Of a stretch of DNA of 64,000 bases, positions 17,159 to 25,483 are shown in pieces. Source of the DNA: Aeromicrobium senzhongii (GTDB taxonomy: Bacteria > Actinomycetota > Actinomycetes > Propionibacteriales > Nocardioidaceae); the NCBI RefSeq assembly GCF_014334735.1, contig NZ_CP060587.1, positions 1,178,001 through 1,242,000 on the forward strand, given 5' to 3'. Below the pieces are notes generated by a model. It made no database searches, had not been told where the DNA came from, and saw only the letters and a list, made by a program, of their open reading frames with translations. The stretch's first letter is position 1, and each line of letters opens with the position of its first letter. The translations under genes were made by a program, and so were the position numbers.

Positions 17159-17872
17159 GTGACGCCCGCTCCCGCTCCGCTGTGGTTCCGGGCCGACGTG
17201 GGTCATGCGCGGCTCGGCTTCACCGACGCGCGGACCGACCTCGGTCGCGGACCCGCCGCTGACGGGTCGGCCGTCGCGGGGGTCCAGTCCCTCGGGGCGG
17301 CCCTGGGCGGACGCCCGGCGCTCATGCGTCAGGTCCACGGAGCCCAGGTGGCGGTCGCGGACCCGGACGCGCCGACGCCCCAGGCCGATGCGCTCATCGT
17401 CGACCGGCCCGGAATCGTCGCGATCGTGCGCGTGGCCGACTGCACCCCTGTCGTCGTGGTGGCGCCGGACCGGCCGCTCGCGGCCGTCGTGCACGCCGGC
17501 CGGGTCGGGATGGCCGCCGGCATCGTCACCGCCACGGTCGACCAGTTGCGTCGCCGCGGCGCCGAGCAGCTCGAGGCGTGGGTCGGCCCGCGGGCCTGTG
17601 GCCGGTGCTACGAGGTCCCCGCGCAGATGGCCGACGACGTTGCGGCGCTCGAGCCGGCCGCCCGCGCGACCACGCGCCGCGGCACGCCCGGCCTCGACAT
17701 CGGTGCCGGTGTCATCGCCCAGTTGCAGCGCGCCGGCGTGACCGTCCACGACGTCGGTGGCTGCACGATCGAGGACGACACCTTCTGGTCCCACCGACGC
17801 CAGGGCGACGCGGCCGGCCGCTTCGGCGCCGGTGTCGTGCTGGGGGAGGGCGGTGACCATGCAGCGCCGTGA
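17159..17872 (+). CDS. pgeF: peptidoglycan editing factor PgeF (multicopper-oxidase-like fold)
   Basis: 237 aa from GTG 17159, 2 nt after ftsZ. Family members (YfiH/YlmD) correct L-Ser misincorporated into UDP-MurNAc and also have purine nucleoside phosphorylase activity. The metal-site His-Cys-His set is present: MRQVHG, VADCTPVVV and VHAG; C-terminal SHRRQG is conserved. The common HAGWRG stretch reads HAGRVG here. Encoded in the standard actinobacterial place between ftsZ and yggS, overlapping the latter by 14 nt. Confidence 0.88.
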   Translation: MTPAPAPLWFRADVGHARLGFTDARTDLGRGPAADGSAVAGVQSLGAALGGRPALMRQVHGAQVAVADPDAPTPQADALIVDRPGIVAIVRVADCTPVVVVAPDRPLAAVVHAGRVGMAAGIVTATVDQLRRRGAEQLEAWVGPRACGRCYEVPAQMADDVAALEPAARATTRRGTPGLDIGAGVIAQLQRAGVTVHDVGGCTIEDDTFWSHRRQGDAAGRFGAGVVLGEGGDHAAP

Positions 17873-18563
17873 CGAGCTGGAGCACAACCTCGCCGCCGTG
17901 CGCGAGCGCATCGCCCGCGCCTGCGAGCAGCACGGCCGTGCGGCCGACGAGGTCACCTTGATCGTCGTCACCAAGACCCATCCCGCCTCCGACGTGGCGA
18001 TCCTGGCCGAGCTCGGCGTCACCGACGTCGGCGAGAACCGTCACCCCGAGGCCGGCGACAAGCACCGCGAGGTGGTCGAGGCCGGGATCGACCTGCGCTG
18101 GCACTTCGTCGGCGCGCTGCAGACCAACAAGGCCGGCGCCGTTGCGCGGTACGCCGACGTCGTCCAGAGCCTCGACCGGCCCAAGCTGGCGCGCGCGCTC
18201 GACCGCGGCGCGCAGGCGGCCGGGCGCACCCTGCGGTGCCTGATCCAGGTCGACTTCGACACGACCGATCCCGGCCGGGCCGGGGTGCCGCCACAGGACG
18301 TGGCCGCGCTGGCCGAGGTCGTCGTGACCGAGTGCCCGCACCTGGAGCTCGGCGGCGTGATGACCGTGGCACCCCTGGGGCAGGACCCCGCACCGAGCTT
18401 CGCGCACCTGCGCGAGATCAGCACCGAGCTCACCCGCACCGTACCGTCGGCGACGACGATCTCGGCCGGGATGAGTGAGGACTTCGAGACCGCCATCGCC
18501 CACGGGGCGACACACGTACGCGTGGGTCGCTCGGTGCTCGGGCAGCGGTCCTTACTGCAGTAG
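17859..18563 (+). CDS. PLP homeostasis protein, YggS/ProSC family
   Basis: 234 aa from ATG 17859, with GGGGGAGGG 9 nt upstream; a GTG at 17853 would sit too close to that site. Alanine-racemase-like barrel binding pyridoxal phosphate through the Lys in IVVTKTHPASD (about residue 36). ELGVTDVGENR, RWHFVGALQTNKA (usually FIGxLQxNK) and SAGMSEDFETAIAHGATHVRVG are signature segments. It buffers PLP and affects amino-acid homeostasis rather than catalysing a known reaction. Its stop TAG begins the TAGTCT box upstream of sepF. Confidence 0.92.
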   Translation: MQRRDELEHNLAAVRERIARACEQHGRAADEVTLIVVTKTHPASDVAILAELGVTDVGENRHPEAGDKHREVVEAGIDLRWHFVGALQTNKAGAVARYADVVQSLDRPKLARALDRGAQAAGRTLRCLIQVDFDTTDPGRAGVPPQDVAALAEVVVTECPHLELGGVMTVAPLGQDPAPSFAHLREISTELTRTVPSATTISAGMSEDFETAIAHGATHVRVGRSVLGQRSLLQ

Positions 18564-18599
18564 TCTCAACAACGTCAAGACCGAGGATCGGGAGTGAGC

Positions 18600-19079
18600 A
18601 TGGCTGGCGCAATGCGGAGGATGGGCGAGTACCTGGGACTCGTCGAGCAGGCCGAGTACGACGACGCGCTCGAGTACGAGCCGGAGGCCTCGGCGCGCCC
18701 TGCTGCACCCGTGCGTCAGGCCGCCGCGCCCCAGCAGGTGGCGCCGCGCACCGTGACCGCGCTCGACGACCGACGTCAGCCCGGCATGTCCGTGGCCGAC
18801 CTCGCCCGGATCGAGACCGTCACGCCGCGCACCTACAACGACGCCCGCACGATCGGCGAGTCCTTCCGCTCGGGCGTGCCCGTGATCATGAACCTGTCCG
18901 ACATCGGCGACGACGACGCCAAGCGGCTCGTCGACTTCGCCGCGGGCCTGGTGTTCGCGGTCCACGGCACGATCAACCGGATCACCGCCAAGGTCTTCCT
19001 GCTGTCGCCCGAGGGGGTCCAGGTCTCCGACGAGGACCGGGCCACGCTGGCCGCCGGCGGCTTCTACAACCAGAGCTGA
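18600..19079 (+). CDS. sepF: cell division protein SepF
   Basis: 159 aa from ATG 18600 (GGGAG 5 nt before); GTG 18594 is an alternative two codons up. The N-terminal amphipathic helix (MAGAMRRMGEYLGLVE) should bind membrane, an Ala/Pro linker follows, and the C-terminal SepF domain has NLSDIGDDDAKRLVDFAAGL and INRITAKVFLLSP (about residues 98-142). SepF tethers FtsZ to the membrane in actinobacteria, which lack FtsA. A TAGTCT box (18561-18566) upstream may give it its own promoter. Confidence 0.95.
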   Translation: MAGAMRRMGEYLGLVEQAEYDDALEYEPEASARPAAPVRQAAAPQQVAPRTVTALDDRRQPGMSVADLARIETVTPRTYNDARTIGESFRSGVPVIMNLSDIGDDDAKRLVDFAAGLVFAVHGTINRITAKVFLLSPEGVQVSDEDRATLAAGGFYNQS

Positions 19080-19085
19080 GGCTCC

Positions 19086-19373
19086 GTGTCGCTGATCGGC
19101 TCCATCCTCTACAACCTGATCTACCTGGCGATCATCTTCGTGATCGCCCGTTTCGTCGTGGACTGGGTGCAGCTGCTGGCGCGCCAGTGGCAGCCCCGCG
19201 GTGCGATCGCCGTGCTGTGCGAAGCGATCTTCACCGTGACCGACCCGCCGCTGCGAGCGTTGCGCAAGGTCATCCCGCCCATCCGGCTCGGCGGCATCAT
19301 GCTCGACGTCTCCGCGATGGTGTTGTTGCTGTTGTTGTTCATCGCCCAATCGTTGGTGCTGGTCATCTTTTAG
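19086..19373 (+). CDS. YggT family membrane protein
   Basis: 95 aa from GTG 19086. Two hydrophobic helices (about residues 5-25 and 70-94) flank the conserved cytoplasmic stretch FTVTDPPLRALRKVIPPIRLGGIMLDVSAM, diagnostic of YggT. Such proteins sit between sepF and divIVA in most actinobacteria and are linked to division-site assembly or osmotic stress, but no biochemical role is established. Confidence 0.9.
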   Translation: MSLIGSILYNLIYLAIIFVIARFVVDWVQLLARQWQPRGAIAVLCEAIFTVTDPPLRALRKVIPPIRLGGIMLDVSAMVLLLLLFIAQSLVLVIF

Positions 19374-19492
19374 GTGACCGTTGAGACTTGAGCGCCATCC
19401 GACTGCTCGGTGCTTAAGATGAAGCGGTACCGTTGACGACGGCTCCGAAGCTTTCAGACCGAAACATACGACTCACACGCAGAGGTGACCAG

Positions 19493-20215
19493 ATGGCGCT
19501 CACGCCCCAGGACATTCGCGACAAGCAGTTCACCGCCGTGCGCTTGCGCGACGGATACGACATGGGCGAGGTCGAGCAGTTCCTCGACGAGGTCGAGGTC
19601 GAGTTCGAGCGTCTCGTCAACGAGAACTCCGAGCTCAAGGCGAAGGTCGCCGAGCTCGAGGCCGCCCTCGAGGAGGCCTCGAAGGCCCAGCCCGCTCCCG
19701 CGGCTGCCAAGCCCGAGCCGGCCAAGGCCCCCGAGCCGGTCAAGGCTCCCGAGCCCACGCCCGCCCCGGCGCCCGCCGCTCCCCAGGAGCTGCGCGTCAC
19801 CTCCACCTCGGAGGCCTCCACGGCCGCCGCGCGTCTGCTCGAGATCGCGTCGGCCAACGCCGACCAGCTCATGGACGCCGCGAAGGAAGAGGCCGACTCC
19901 ATCATCGGTGAGGCCCGCGTCGAGGCCGAGCAGCTCTCGGCCGAGGCCCGTCGCAACGCCGACACGCTGCAGTACGAGTCGCGCAAGCGCGCCGAGCAGC
20001 TGGACGTCGAGACCGAGCAGCGTCGCAAGGAGGTCATCTCCAACCTCGAGCGCGAGCGTCAGGAGCTCCAGGGCGAGATCGACCACCTGCGTGCCTACGA
20101 GCGCGAGTACCGCGCCCGTCTGAAGGCGTACTTCCAGGATCAGCTCGCCCAGCTCGAGGGCAGCGCTCCGGTGGCGCCGAAGCAGGGCACCGCGCTCGAC
20201 GGCGGGTCCGAGTGA
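19493..20215 (+). CDS. wag31: polar growth and septum-site protein DivIVA/Wag31
   Basis: 240 aa from ATG 19493 (AGAGGTGA 5 nt before); an in-frame TTG at 19433 is ignored. The N-terminal DivIVA motif LTPQDIRDKQFTAVRLRDGYD (about residues 3-23) binds curved membrane, followed by a coiled coil (EVEQFLDEVEVEFERL onward), an Ala/Pro/Lys linker (about 65-100) and a long C-terminal coiled coil (about 115-225). It directs polar peptidoglycan synthesis. The 119-nt upstream gap has TTAAGAT (19414-19420) as a weak -10 candidate. Confidence 0.95.
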   Translation: MALTPQDIRDKQFTAVRLRDGYDMGEVEQFLDEVEVEFERLVNENSELKAKVAELEAALEEASKAQPAPAAAKPEPAKAPEPVKAPEPTPAPAPAAPQELRVTSTSEASTAAARLLEIASANADQLMDAAKEEADSIIGEARVEAEQLSAEARRNADTLQYESRKRAEQLDVETEQRRKEVISNLERERQELQGEIDHLRAYEREYRARLKAYFQDQLAQLEGSAPVAPKQGTALDGGSE

Positions 20216-20247
20216 CCTTCGCCCGAGCCGCGTACTGAGTCGTATGA

Positions 20248-20285
20248 CAACGGCGCCCGACCCCCTGAGGGGTCGGGCGCCGTTG
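20248..20285. terminator. bidirectional terminator between divIVA and ileS
   Basis: A perfect 17-bp stem, CAACGGCGCCCGACCCC (20248-20264) against 20269-20285, with CTGA as loop. It lies between convergent divIVA and ileS and ends on TTG/CAA, so it can stop transcription from both sides. It is the longest perfect stem in the window. Confidence 0.85.
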
Positions 20286-20298
20286 GCGTTCCCGGCGG

Positions 20299-23200
20299 TC
20301 AGGCCCGCTGCAGGCTGACCGACAGGCCGAGGTCCTCGTCGCGCACCTCGTCGGCCGCTCCGGCCTCAAACGACACCGCGAGCACCTCCTCGGCGATGCT
20401 GGCACCGTGCTGGCGCAGGGCCTCGGCGGTCTCGCCCTCGGCGGCCCACGTCAGGGTGATCCGGTCGGTGATCTCCAGGCCGGCGGACTTGCGGGCCTCC
20501 TGGATCACGCGGACCGCCTCGCGGGCCAGCCCGGCCAGGCGCAGCTCGTCGTCGATCGCCAGGTCCAGGGCGACGGTCTCGCCCTGCTCGTTGACGACGG
20601 ACCAGCCCTCACGCGGACGCTCGGTGATGATGACGTCGTCGGCCTCGACCTGCCACGACGCGCCGTCGGCGCCCGTGACGGTGGCGGAGCCGGACTCCAG
20701 CGCGGCGGCCAGCTCGCCCGCGTCCGCCGCGGCGATCGCCTGGGCCACCACGGGGGTCTGCTTGCCGTGACGCTTGCCGAGCTGGCGGAAGTTCGCCTTG
20801 GCCGAGAACTCGACCAGATCGGCGCCGGCGTCGGCCAGGGAGCCGAGCTCGAGGATGTTCAGCTCCTCGCAGACCTGCTCGCGCAGCTCCGGGCCGAGGT
20901 GCTCGAAGTGCGCCGAGCCGATGAGGGCGCGGCGCAGCGGCTGCCGGGTGCGCACCTTCGCCTCGGCCCGCGCGGCGCGACCGAGCTCGGTGACGCGACG
21001 GGCCAGGGAGACGCGCCCGGCCAGGCCGTCGACGACGAGCGACTCGTCGACCTGCGGCCAGGAGGCGAGGTGGACCGACGGTGCGGCGCCGGGGGTGACC
21101 GGGACGATGACGTCCTGCCACACCCGCTCGGTGACGAACGGCACCAGCGGAGCCATCAGGCGGGTCAGGACGTCCAGCACCTCGTGCAGGGTCGCCAGGG
21201 CGGCTGCGTCGCCGCGCCAGAAGCGCTTGCGCGAGCGGCGCACGTACCAGTTGGACATCTCGTCGACGAAGGTCGCCAGCAGGGCGCCGGCTCGCTGGGT
21301 GTCGAAGTCCTCGAGCGACGCGGTGACGTCGCGGACGAGGTCCTGCGTCTGCGACAGCAGCCAGCGGTCCAGCACACCGCGCTCGGCGACCGGGGGAGCG
21401 GCGCCGTCGGCCGGGCTCCATCCCTCGGCCCGGGCGTACAGGACGTGGAACGCCACGGTGTTCCAGTAGGTCAGGAGCACCTTGCGGACGATCTCGGTCA
21501 GGGCGTTGTGCCCGATCCGGCGGGCCGACCACGGCGAGCCGGAGGCAGCCATGAACCAGCGCAGTGCGTCGGCGCCGTGCTCGTCCATGAGCGGCATGGG
21601 CAGCAGGATGTTGCCCAGGTGCTTGCTCATCTTGCGGCCGTCCTCGGCCAGGATGTGACCCAGGCACACGACGTTCTCGTAGCTGGAGCGGTCGAACACC
21701 AGAGTGCCGACGGCCATGAGGGAGTAGAACCAGCCGCGGGTCTGGTCGATGGCCTCACAGATGTACTGCGCGGGGTAGGCCTGCTCGAACTTCTCCTTCG
21801 AGCCCTCGACGTGGGGGTAGCCCCACTGGGCGAACGGCATGGAGCCGGAGTCGAACCACGCGTCGATGACCTCGGGGACGCGGCGGTAGGTGCCGGGCTC
21901 GCCGTCGATCGTGAAGGTGACGTCGTCGATGTACGGGCGGTGCGGGTCCAGGTTCGACTGGTCCGTGCCGGTCAGCTCGGACAGGTGCGCCAGCGACTCG
22001 ACGCACACGACCTTGCTCGGGTCGGCGTCGTTGCGCCAGATCGGCAGGGGAGTGCCCCAGAACCGGTTGCGCGACAGCGACCAGTCGATGTTGTTCTCGA
22101 GCCAGTCGCCGTAGCGGCCGTGCTTGATGGTCTCGGGGTACCAGTTCGTCTGCTCGTTCTGGGCGAGCAGCTCGTCCTTGCGCGCCGTGGTGCGGATGTA
22201 CCAGGCCGGCAGGGCGAAGTACATCAGCGGCGTGTGGCAGCGCCAGCAGTGCGGGTAGCTGTGCTCGTAGTCGAGCTTGCGGAACAGCAGCCCGCGCGCG
22301 TCGAGGTCGGCGACCAGCGTCGGGTCGGCCTCCTTGAAGAACGCTCCGCCGACCAGGTCGACATCGGCCTCGAAGTGGCCGTCGGGCGTGATCGGGTTGA
22401 CGACGGGCAGGCCGTAGGCCTTGCAGACCGCCATGTCATCGGCGCCGAAGGCGGGGGACTGGTGCACCAGGCCCGTGCCGTCGTCGGTCGTGACGTAGTC
22501 GCCCAGCACGACGAAGTGCGCGTCGGGGATCTCGACCAGGTCGAACGGTCGGCGGTAGGTCCAGCGCTCCATGTCGCGGCCGGTGATCGTCTCGGTGACG
22601 TCCCAGCCCTCGCCCAGGGCGCTGCCGACCAGCGGCTCGGCGACGACGACGCGGTCGGAGCCGTCGGTCGCGACGACGTACGTGACGTCGGGGTGGACGG
22701 CGACCGCGGTGTTCGAGACCAGCGTCCACGGCGTGGTGGTCCACACCAGCAGGTCGGTGCCCGCCCAGGGGCCGGACGTCAGCGGGAAGCGGACGTAGAC
22801 CGACGGATCCACGACGGTCTCGTAGCCCTGGGCCAGCTCGTGGTCCGAGAGGGTCGTGCCACAGCGCGGGCAGTACGGGGCGACCCGGTAGTCCTCGACC
22901 AGCAGGCCCTTGCCGTGGATCTGCGACAGCGCCCACCAGACGCTCTCGACGTAGGAGGCGTCCATCGTGCGATAGGGGTGGGCCATGTCGGTCCAGTAGC
23001 CCATGCGCGCGGTCATGTCCTCGAAGACGTCGACGTTGCGCAGCACCGACTCGCGGCACTTGGCGTTGAACTCGGCGATGCCGTAGGCCTCGATGTCGGG
23101 CTTGCCGTTGAAGCCCAGCTCCTTCTCGACCGCGATCTCGACGGGCAGGCCGTGGCAGTCCCAGCCGGCCTTGCGGTCGACGTGGTAGCCCTGCATCGTC

Positions 23201-23490
23201 TTGAAGCGCGGGAAGACGTCCTTGAAGACCCGCGCTTCGACATGGTGGGTGCCGGGGACGCCGTTGGCGGTGGGCGGTCCCTCGTAGAAGGTCCAGCGCG
23301 GAGCGTCGGCGGGGGTGTCGAGGCTGGCCGCGAACGTGCCCTGCTCGGCCCAGAGATCGAGGATCTCGCGCTCCATCGCCGGAAGGTCGACATGGGCGGG
23401 TACCGGGCGGTAGCGCAGCGGTTCTCCGGCGGTGCCGGAGAGGGCGGTCGCAGGCTGCGCTGCGGGGGCGTTCGGGGTGTCCTGACTCAC
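20299..23490 (-). CDS. ileS: isoleucyl-tRNA synthetase
   Basis: 1063 aa from GTG 23490, chosen because TAGAAT lies 7 nt upstream and the extra 78 upstream residues run into the divergent traR-type gene. Class I synthetase charging tRNA-Ile. HIGH-like motif TANGVPGTHHVEA (about residues 61-73), editing domain, KMSKS-loop KMSKHLGN (about residues 620-627), and a C-terminal anticodon domain. The HIGH variant with GTHH and the long C-terminus fit the actinobacterial/eukaryotic-type IleRS. Monocistronic, convergent to divIVA across a strong terminator. Confidence 0.95.
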   Translation of the reverse strand: MSQDTPNAPAAQPATALSGTAGEPLRYRPVPAHVDLPAMEREILDLWAEQGTFAASLDTPADAPRWTFYEGPPTANGVPGTHHVEARVFKDVFPRFKTMQGYHVDRKAGWDCHGLPVEIAVEKELGFNGKPDIEAYGIAEFNAKCRESVLRNVDVFEDMTARMGYWTDMAHPYRTMDASYVESVWWALSQIHGKGLLVEDYRVAPYCPRCGTTLSDHELAQGYETVVDPSVYVRFPLTSGPWAGTDLLVWTTTPWTLVSNTAVAVHPDVTYVVATDGSDRVVVAEPLVGSALGEGWDVTETITGRDMERWTYRRPFDLVEIPDAHFVVLGDYVTTDDGTGLVHQSPAFGADDMAVCKAYGLPVVNPITPDGHFEADVDLVGGAFFKEADPTLVADLDARGLLFRKLDYEHSYPHCWRCHTPLMYFALPAWYIRTTARKDELLAQNEQTNWYPETIKHGRYGDWLENNIDWSLSRNRFWGTPLPIWRNDADPSKVVCVESLAHLSELTGTDQSNLDPHRPYIDDVTFTIDGEPGTYRRVPEVIDAWFDSGSMPFAQWGYPHVEGSKEKFEQAYPAQYICEAIDQTRGWFYSLMAVGTLVFDRSSYENVVCLGHILAEDGRKMSKHLGNILLPMPLMDEHGADALRWFMAASGSPWSARRIGHNALTEIVRKVLLTYWNTVAFHVLYARAEGWSPADGAAPPVAERGVLDRWLLSQTQDLVRDVTASLEDFDTQRAGALLATFVDEMSNWYVRRSRKRFWRGDAAALATLHEVLDVLTRLMAPLVPFVTERVWQDVIVPVTPGAAPSVHLASWPQVDESLVVDGLAGRVSLARRVTELGRAARAEAKVRTRQPLRRALIGSAHFEHLGPELREQVCEELNILELGSLADAGADLVEFSAKANFRQLGKRHGKQTPVVAQAIAAADAGELAAALESGSATVTGADGASWQVEADDVIITERPREGWSVVNEQGETVALDLAIDDELRLAGLAREAVRVIQEARKSAGLEITDRITLTWAAEGETAEALRQHGASIAEEVLAVSFEAGAADEVRDEDLGLSVSLQRA

Positions 23491-23497
23491 CCGGTCG

Positions 23498-23503
23498 ATT
23501 CTA
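23498..23503 (-). promoter_or_regulatory. candidate -10 box TAGAAT of ileS
   Basis: TAGAAT on the minus strand, 7 nt before GTG 23490, with no ribosome site; leaderless geometry. No T-box-like leader is present, since the start is immediate. Confidence 0.5.
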
Positions 23504-23515
23504 CGGTGAGCCGAC

Positions 23516-23544
23516 TTGCACCGGCTTCGTGGTCGGTTTAGTGT
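23516..23544 (+). promoter_or_regulatory. promoter of the TraR/DksA-type gene (TTGCAC-17-TAGTGT)
   Basis: TTGCAC (23516-23521), a 17-nt spacer, then TAGTGT (23539-23544) and 7 nt to ATG 23552. This is the most complete sigma-70-type promoter seen here and predicts a leaderless mRNA. It starts 12 bp from the divergent ileS -10 box. Confidence 0.7.
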
Positions 23545-23551
23545 CCCGGGC

Positions 23552-23953
23552 ATGCCCAAGACCACGCTGGCCGTCCGCTCGGACGAGACGCCCTGGACCA
23601 CCGCCGAGGCCACGGCCGTGCGCGAGGAACTCACCGAGGATCTCGCTCGTTTGAAGTCCGAACTCGTCGATTCCGCCCGGGATCTGCAGGACATCCTGGC
23701 CGGTGGCGTCGACGGCGCGGGCAACGATCAGGCCGACGTCGGATCGAACAGCCTCGAGCGTGACGCCGAGCTCTCGCTCGCCGCGAACCAGCGCGAGCTG
23801 CTGCTCCAGACGGAGAAGGCCCTCTCGCGTCTCGACGACGGCACGTACGGCGTGTGCGAGCTGTGCGGCGAGCCCATCGGCAAGCTGCGTCTCATGGCCT
23901 TCCCCCGCGCGACGTTGTGCATGGACTGCAAGCGCCGCGAGGAGCGTCGCTGA
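23552..23953 (+). CDS. TraR/DksA family C4 zinc-finger protein
   Basis: 133 aa from ATG 23552. The N-terminal half is a helical hairpin (EELTEDLARLKSELVDSARDLQ, about residues 25-46) and the C-terminal half a C4 zinc finger: CELCGEPIGKLRL then FPRATLCMDCK (about 103-126). The acidic tip and fold match DksA/RbpA-like secondary-channel proteins; in actinobacteria this RNA polymerase-binding family modulates transcription, but the exact role of this one is not known. Followed after 5 nt by lspA, probably one transcript. Confidence 0.85.
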   Translation: MPKTTLAVRSDETPWTTAEATAVREELTEDLARLKSELVDSARDLQDILAGGVDGAGNDQADVGSNSLERDAELSLAANQRELLLQTEKALSRLDDGTYGVCELCGEPIGKLRLMAFPRATLCMDCKRREERR

Positions 23954-23958
23954 GCACC

Positions 23959-24480
23959 GTGGCCTCCTCTGCGGACCCGGCGGCCGCGCCCGTCGGCCGG
24001 AGCCGGGTCGCCCTGTTCTCGATCGTCGCCGTCGTCGTCGTCGCGCTGGACCAGCTCACCAAGTGGTGGGCGGTCGAGCGGCTCGACGGCCATGACCCGA
24101 TCCCCGTGGTCGGCGACCTGCTGACCTTCCGATTCGTGCTCAATCCCGGCGCCGCGCTCGGCACCGGCGCGGGCTACACGATCGTGCTGAGCGCGATCGC
24201 CATCGCGGTGACGATCACCCTCATCGTCATCGCCCCCCGGCTGCGCGACACCTGGTGGGCGGTGGGGCTGGGGCTGTTCCTGGGTGGAGCGGTCGGTAAC
24301 CTGATGGATCGGCTGTTCCGTGAGCCCGCGTTCCTGCGTGGTCACGTGGTGGACTTCATCGACTACGCGGGATTCTTCGTGGGGAACGTGGCCGACATCG
24401 CCCTGACCGTGGCGGCGATCGTCATCATCTGGCGCTCGTGGCGTGGTCACCGCTTCGACGGAACGAGAGAGCCTACGTGA
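23959..24480 (+). CDS. lspA: lipoprotein signal peptidase (signal peptidase II)
   Basis: 173 aa from GTG 23959. Four membrane spans. It cleaves diacylglyceryl-modified prolipoproteins in the membrane. [13 protein letters not shown] (about residues 27-39), the NPGAALG segment (usually NxGAAF), [12 protein letters not shown] with catalytic Asp and VVDFIDY...NVADIALTV with the second catalytic Asp are present. The GTGA end overlaps the rluD start. The partner lgt lies at 54467, and a lipoprotein substrate candidate at 43433. Confidence 0.94.
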   Translation: MASSADPAAAPVGRSRVALFSIVAVVVVALDQLTKWWAVERLDGHDPIPVVGDLLTFRFVLNPGAALGTGAGYTIVLSAIAIAVTITLIVIAPRLRDTWWAVGLGLFLGGAVGNLMDRLFREPAFLRGHVVDFIDYAGFFVGNVADIALTVAAIVIIWRSWRGHRFDGTREPT

Positions 24481-25418
24481 CCCACGACGACCCGACCGAG
24501 CAGCGCAGCGTGTACATCCCCGAGGGGCTGGCGGGCGAGCGGGTCGACGTCGCCCTGGCTCGGCTGTTCGGGGTGTCCCGCACGCGGGCCGGCGACCTGG
24601 TCGCCGACGGACTGGTGCTGCTCGACGGCGCCCAGCCGATCAAGTCCGAGCGCGTCGAGGCCGGCGCTCTGCTCGAGGCCACGATCCCCGCGCCGCGCCG
24701 CGCCGTCGTCGTGCCGAGCGCGGTCGACGGGATGAGCATCGTCCACGAGGACGACGACATCGTCGTGGTCGACAAGCCCGTGGGCGTCGCCGCCCACCCC
24801 GGCATCGGCTGGGACGGGCCCACCGTCTCGGGCCACCTCGCCGGTGTCGGCGTGCGGATCTCGACCAGTGGCGCCCCCGAGCGCCAGGGCATCGTGCAGC
24901 GACTCGACGTCGGCACGAGCGGCCTGATGGTCATCGCCAAGTCCGAGCGCGCGTACACGATCCTCAAGCAGGCGTTCCGCGACCGCACGGTCGACAAGAC
25001 CTACCACGCGCTGGTCCAGGGTCATCCCGATCCCCACACCGGCACGATCGACGCGCCGATCGCGCGCCACCCCAAGCACGACTTCAAGTTCACGGTGCGC
25101 GCCGACGGCCGCCCGAGCATCACCCACTACGACACGCTCGAGGCGCACCGGTACGCGTCGCTGCTCGACATCAAGCTCGAGACCGGCCGCACCCACCAGA
25201 TCCGCGTGCACATGGCCGCGATCAAGCACCCGTGCGTCGGCGACCCGCTCTACGGCGCCGACCCGGTGCTGGCCAAGCGCGTCGGCCTCGAGCGCCAGTG
25301 GCTGCACGCCGTCCGGCTGGGCTTCATCCACCCGGGCACCGGCGAGCCGGTCGAGTACGAGAGCCCGTACCCGGCCGACCTGCAGCACGCGCTCGACCTC
25401 ATCCGCGACCTGGACTGA
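24477..25418 (+). CDS. 23S rRNA pseudouridine synthase, RluD type
   Basis: 313 aa from GTG 24477 in the lspA stop overlap. An N-terminal S4 RNA-binding domain ([22 protein letters not shown], about residues 19-40) is followed by the RluA-family catalytic domain. The catalytic Asp is in [18 protein letters not shown] (about 139-156); VAAHPG and [14 protein letters not shown] are further signature segments. lspA-rluD adjacency is common in bacteria. A 7-bp hairpin follows. Confidence 0.92.
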   Translation: MTHDDPTEQRSVYIPEGLAGERVDVALARLFGVSRTRAGDLVADGLVLLDGAQPIKSERVEAGALLEATIPAPRRAVVVPSAVDGMSIVHEDDDIVVVDKPVGVAAHPGIGWDGPTVSGHLAGVGVRISTSGAPERQGIVQRLDVGTSGLMVIAKSERAYTILKQAFRDRTVDKTYHALVQGHPDPHTGTIDAPIARHPKHDFKFTVRADGRPSITHYDTLEAHRYASLLDIKLETGRTHQIRVHMAAIKHPCVGDPLYGADPVLAKRVGLERQWLHAVRLGFIHPGTGEPVEYESPYPADLQHALDLIRDLD

Positions 25419-25426
25419 GCCGAGCC

Positions 25427-25477
25427 GCTCCGCGACACCCGGTGCGGAGCCGAGGCGCCGGACGCGTCCGGCACAAT
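25427..25477 (+). promoter_or_regulatory. hairpin, 16-bp perfect palindrome and -10 box before the aminotransferase
   Basis: GCTCCGC (25427-25433) pairs with GCGGAGC (25444-25450), a weak terminator for rluD. Then GCCGGACG-CGTCCGGC (25457-25472) is a 16-bp perfect palindrome abutting CACAAT (25472-25477), which lies 6 nt before ATG 25484 and looks like a leaderless -10. The palindrome sits where a repressor would block RNA polymerase; no binding protein is known. Confidence 0.45.
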
Positions 25478-25483
25478 GGGCCC

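Noticed and set aside
23491..23724. 78-residue N-terminal extension of IleRS
   Set aside because: It would overlap the divergent TraR-type gene and its promoter; GTG 23490 has a -10 box 7 nt upstream.
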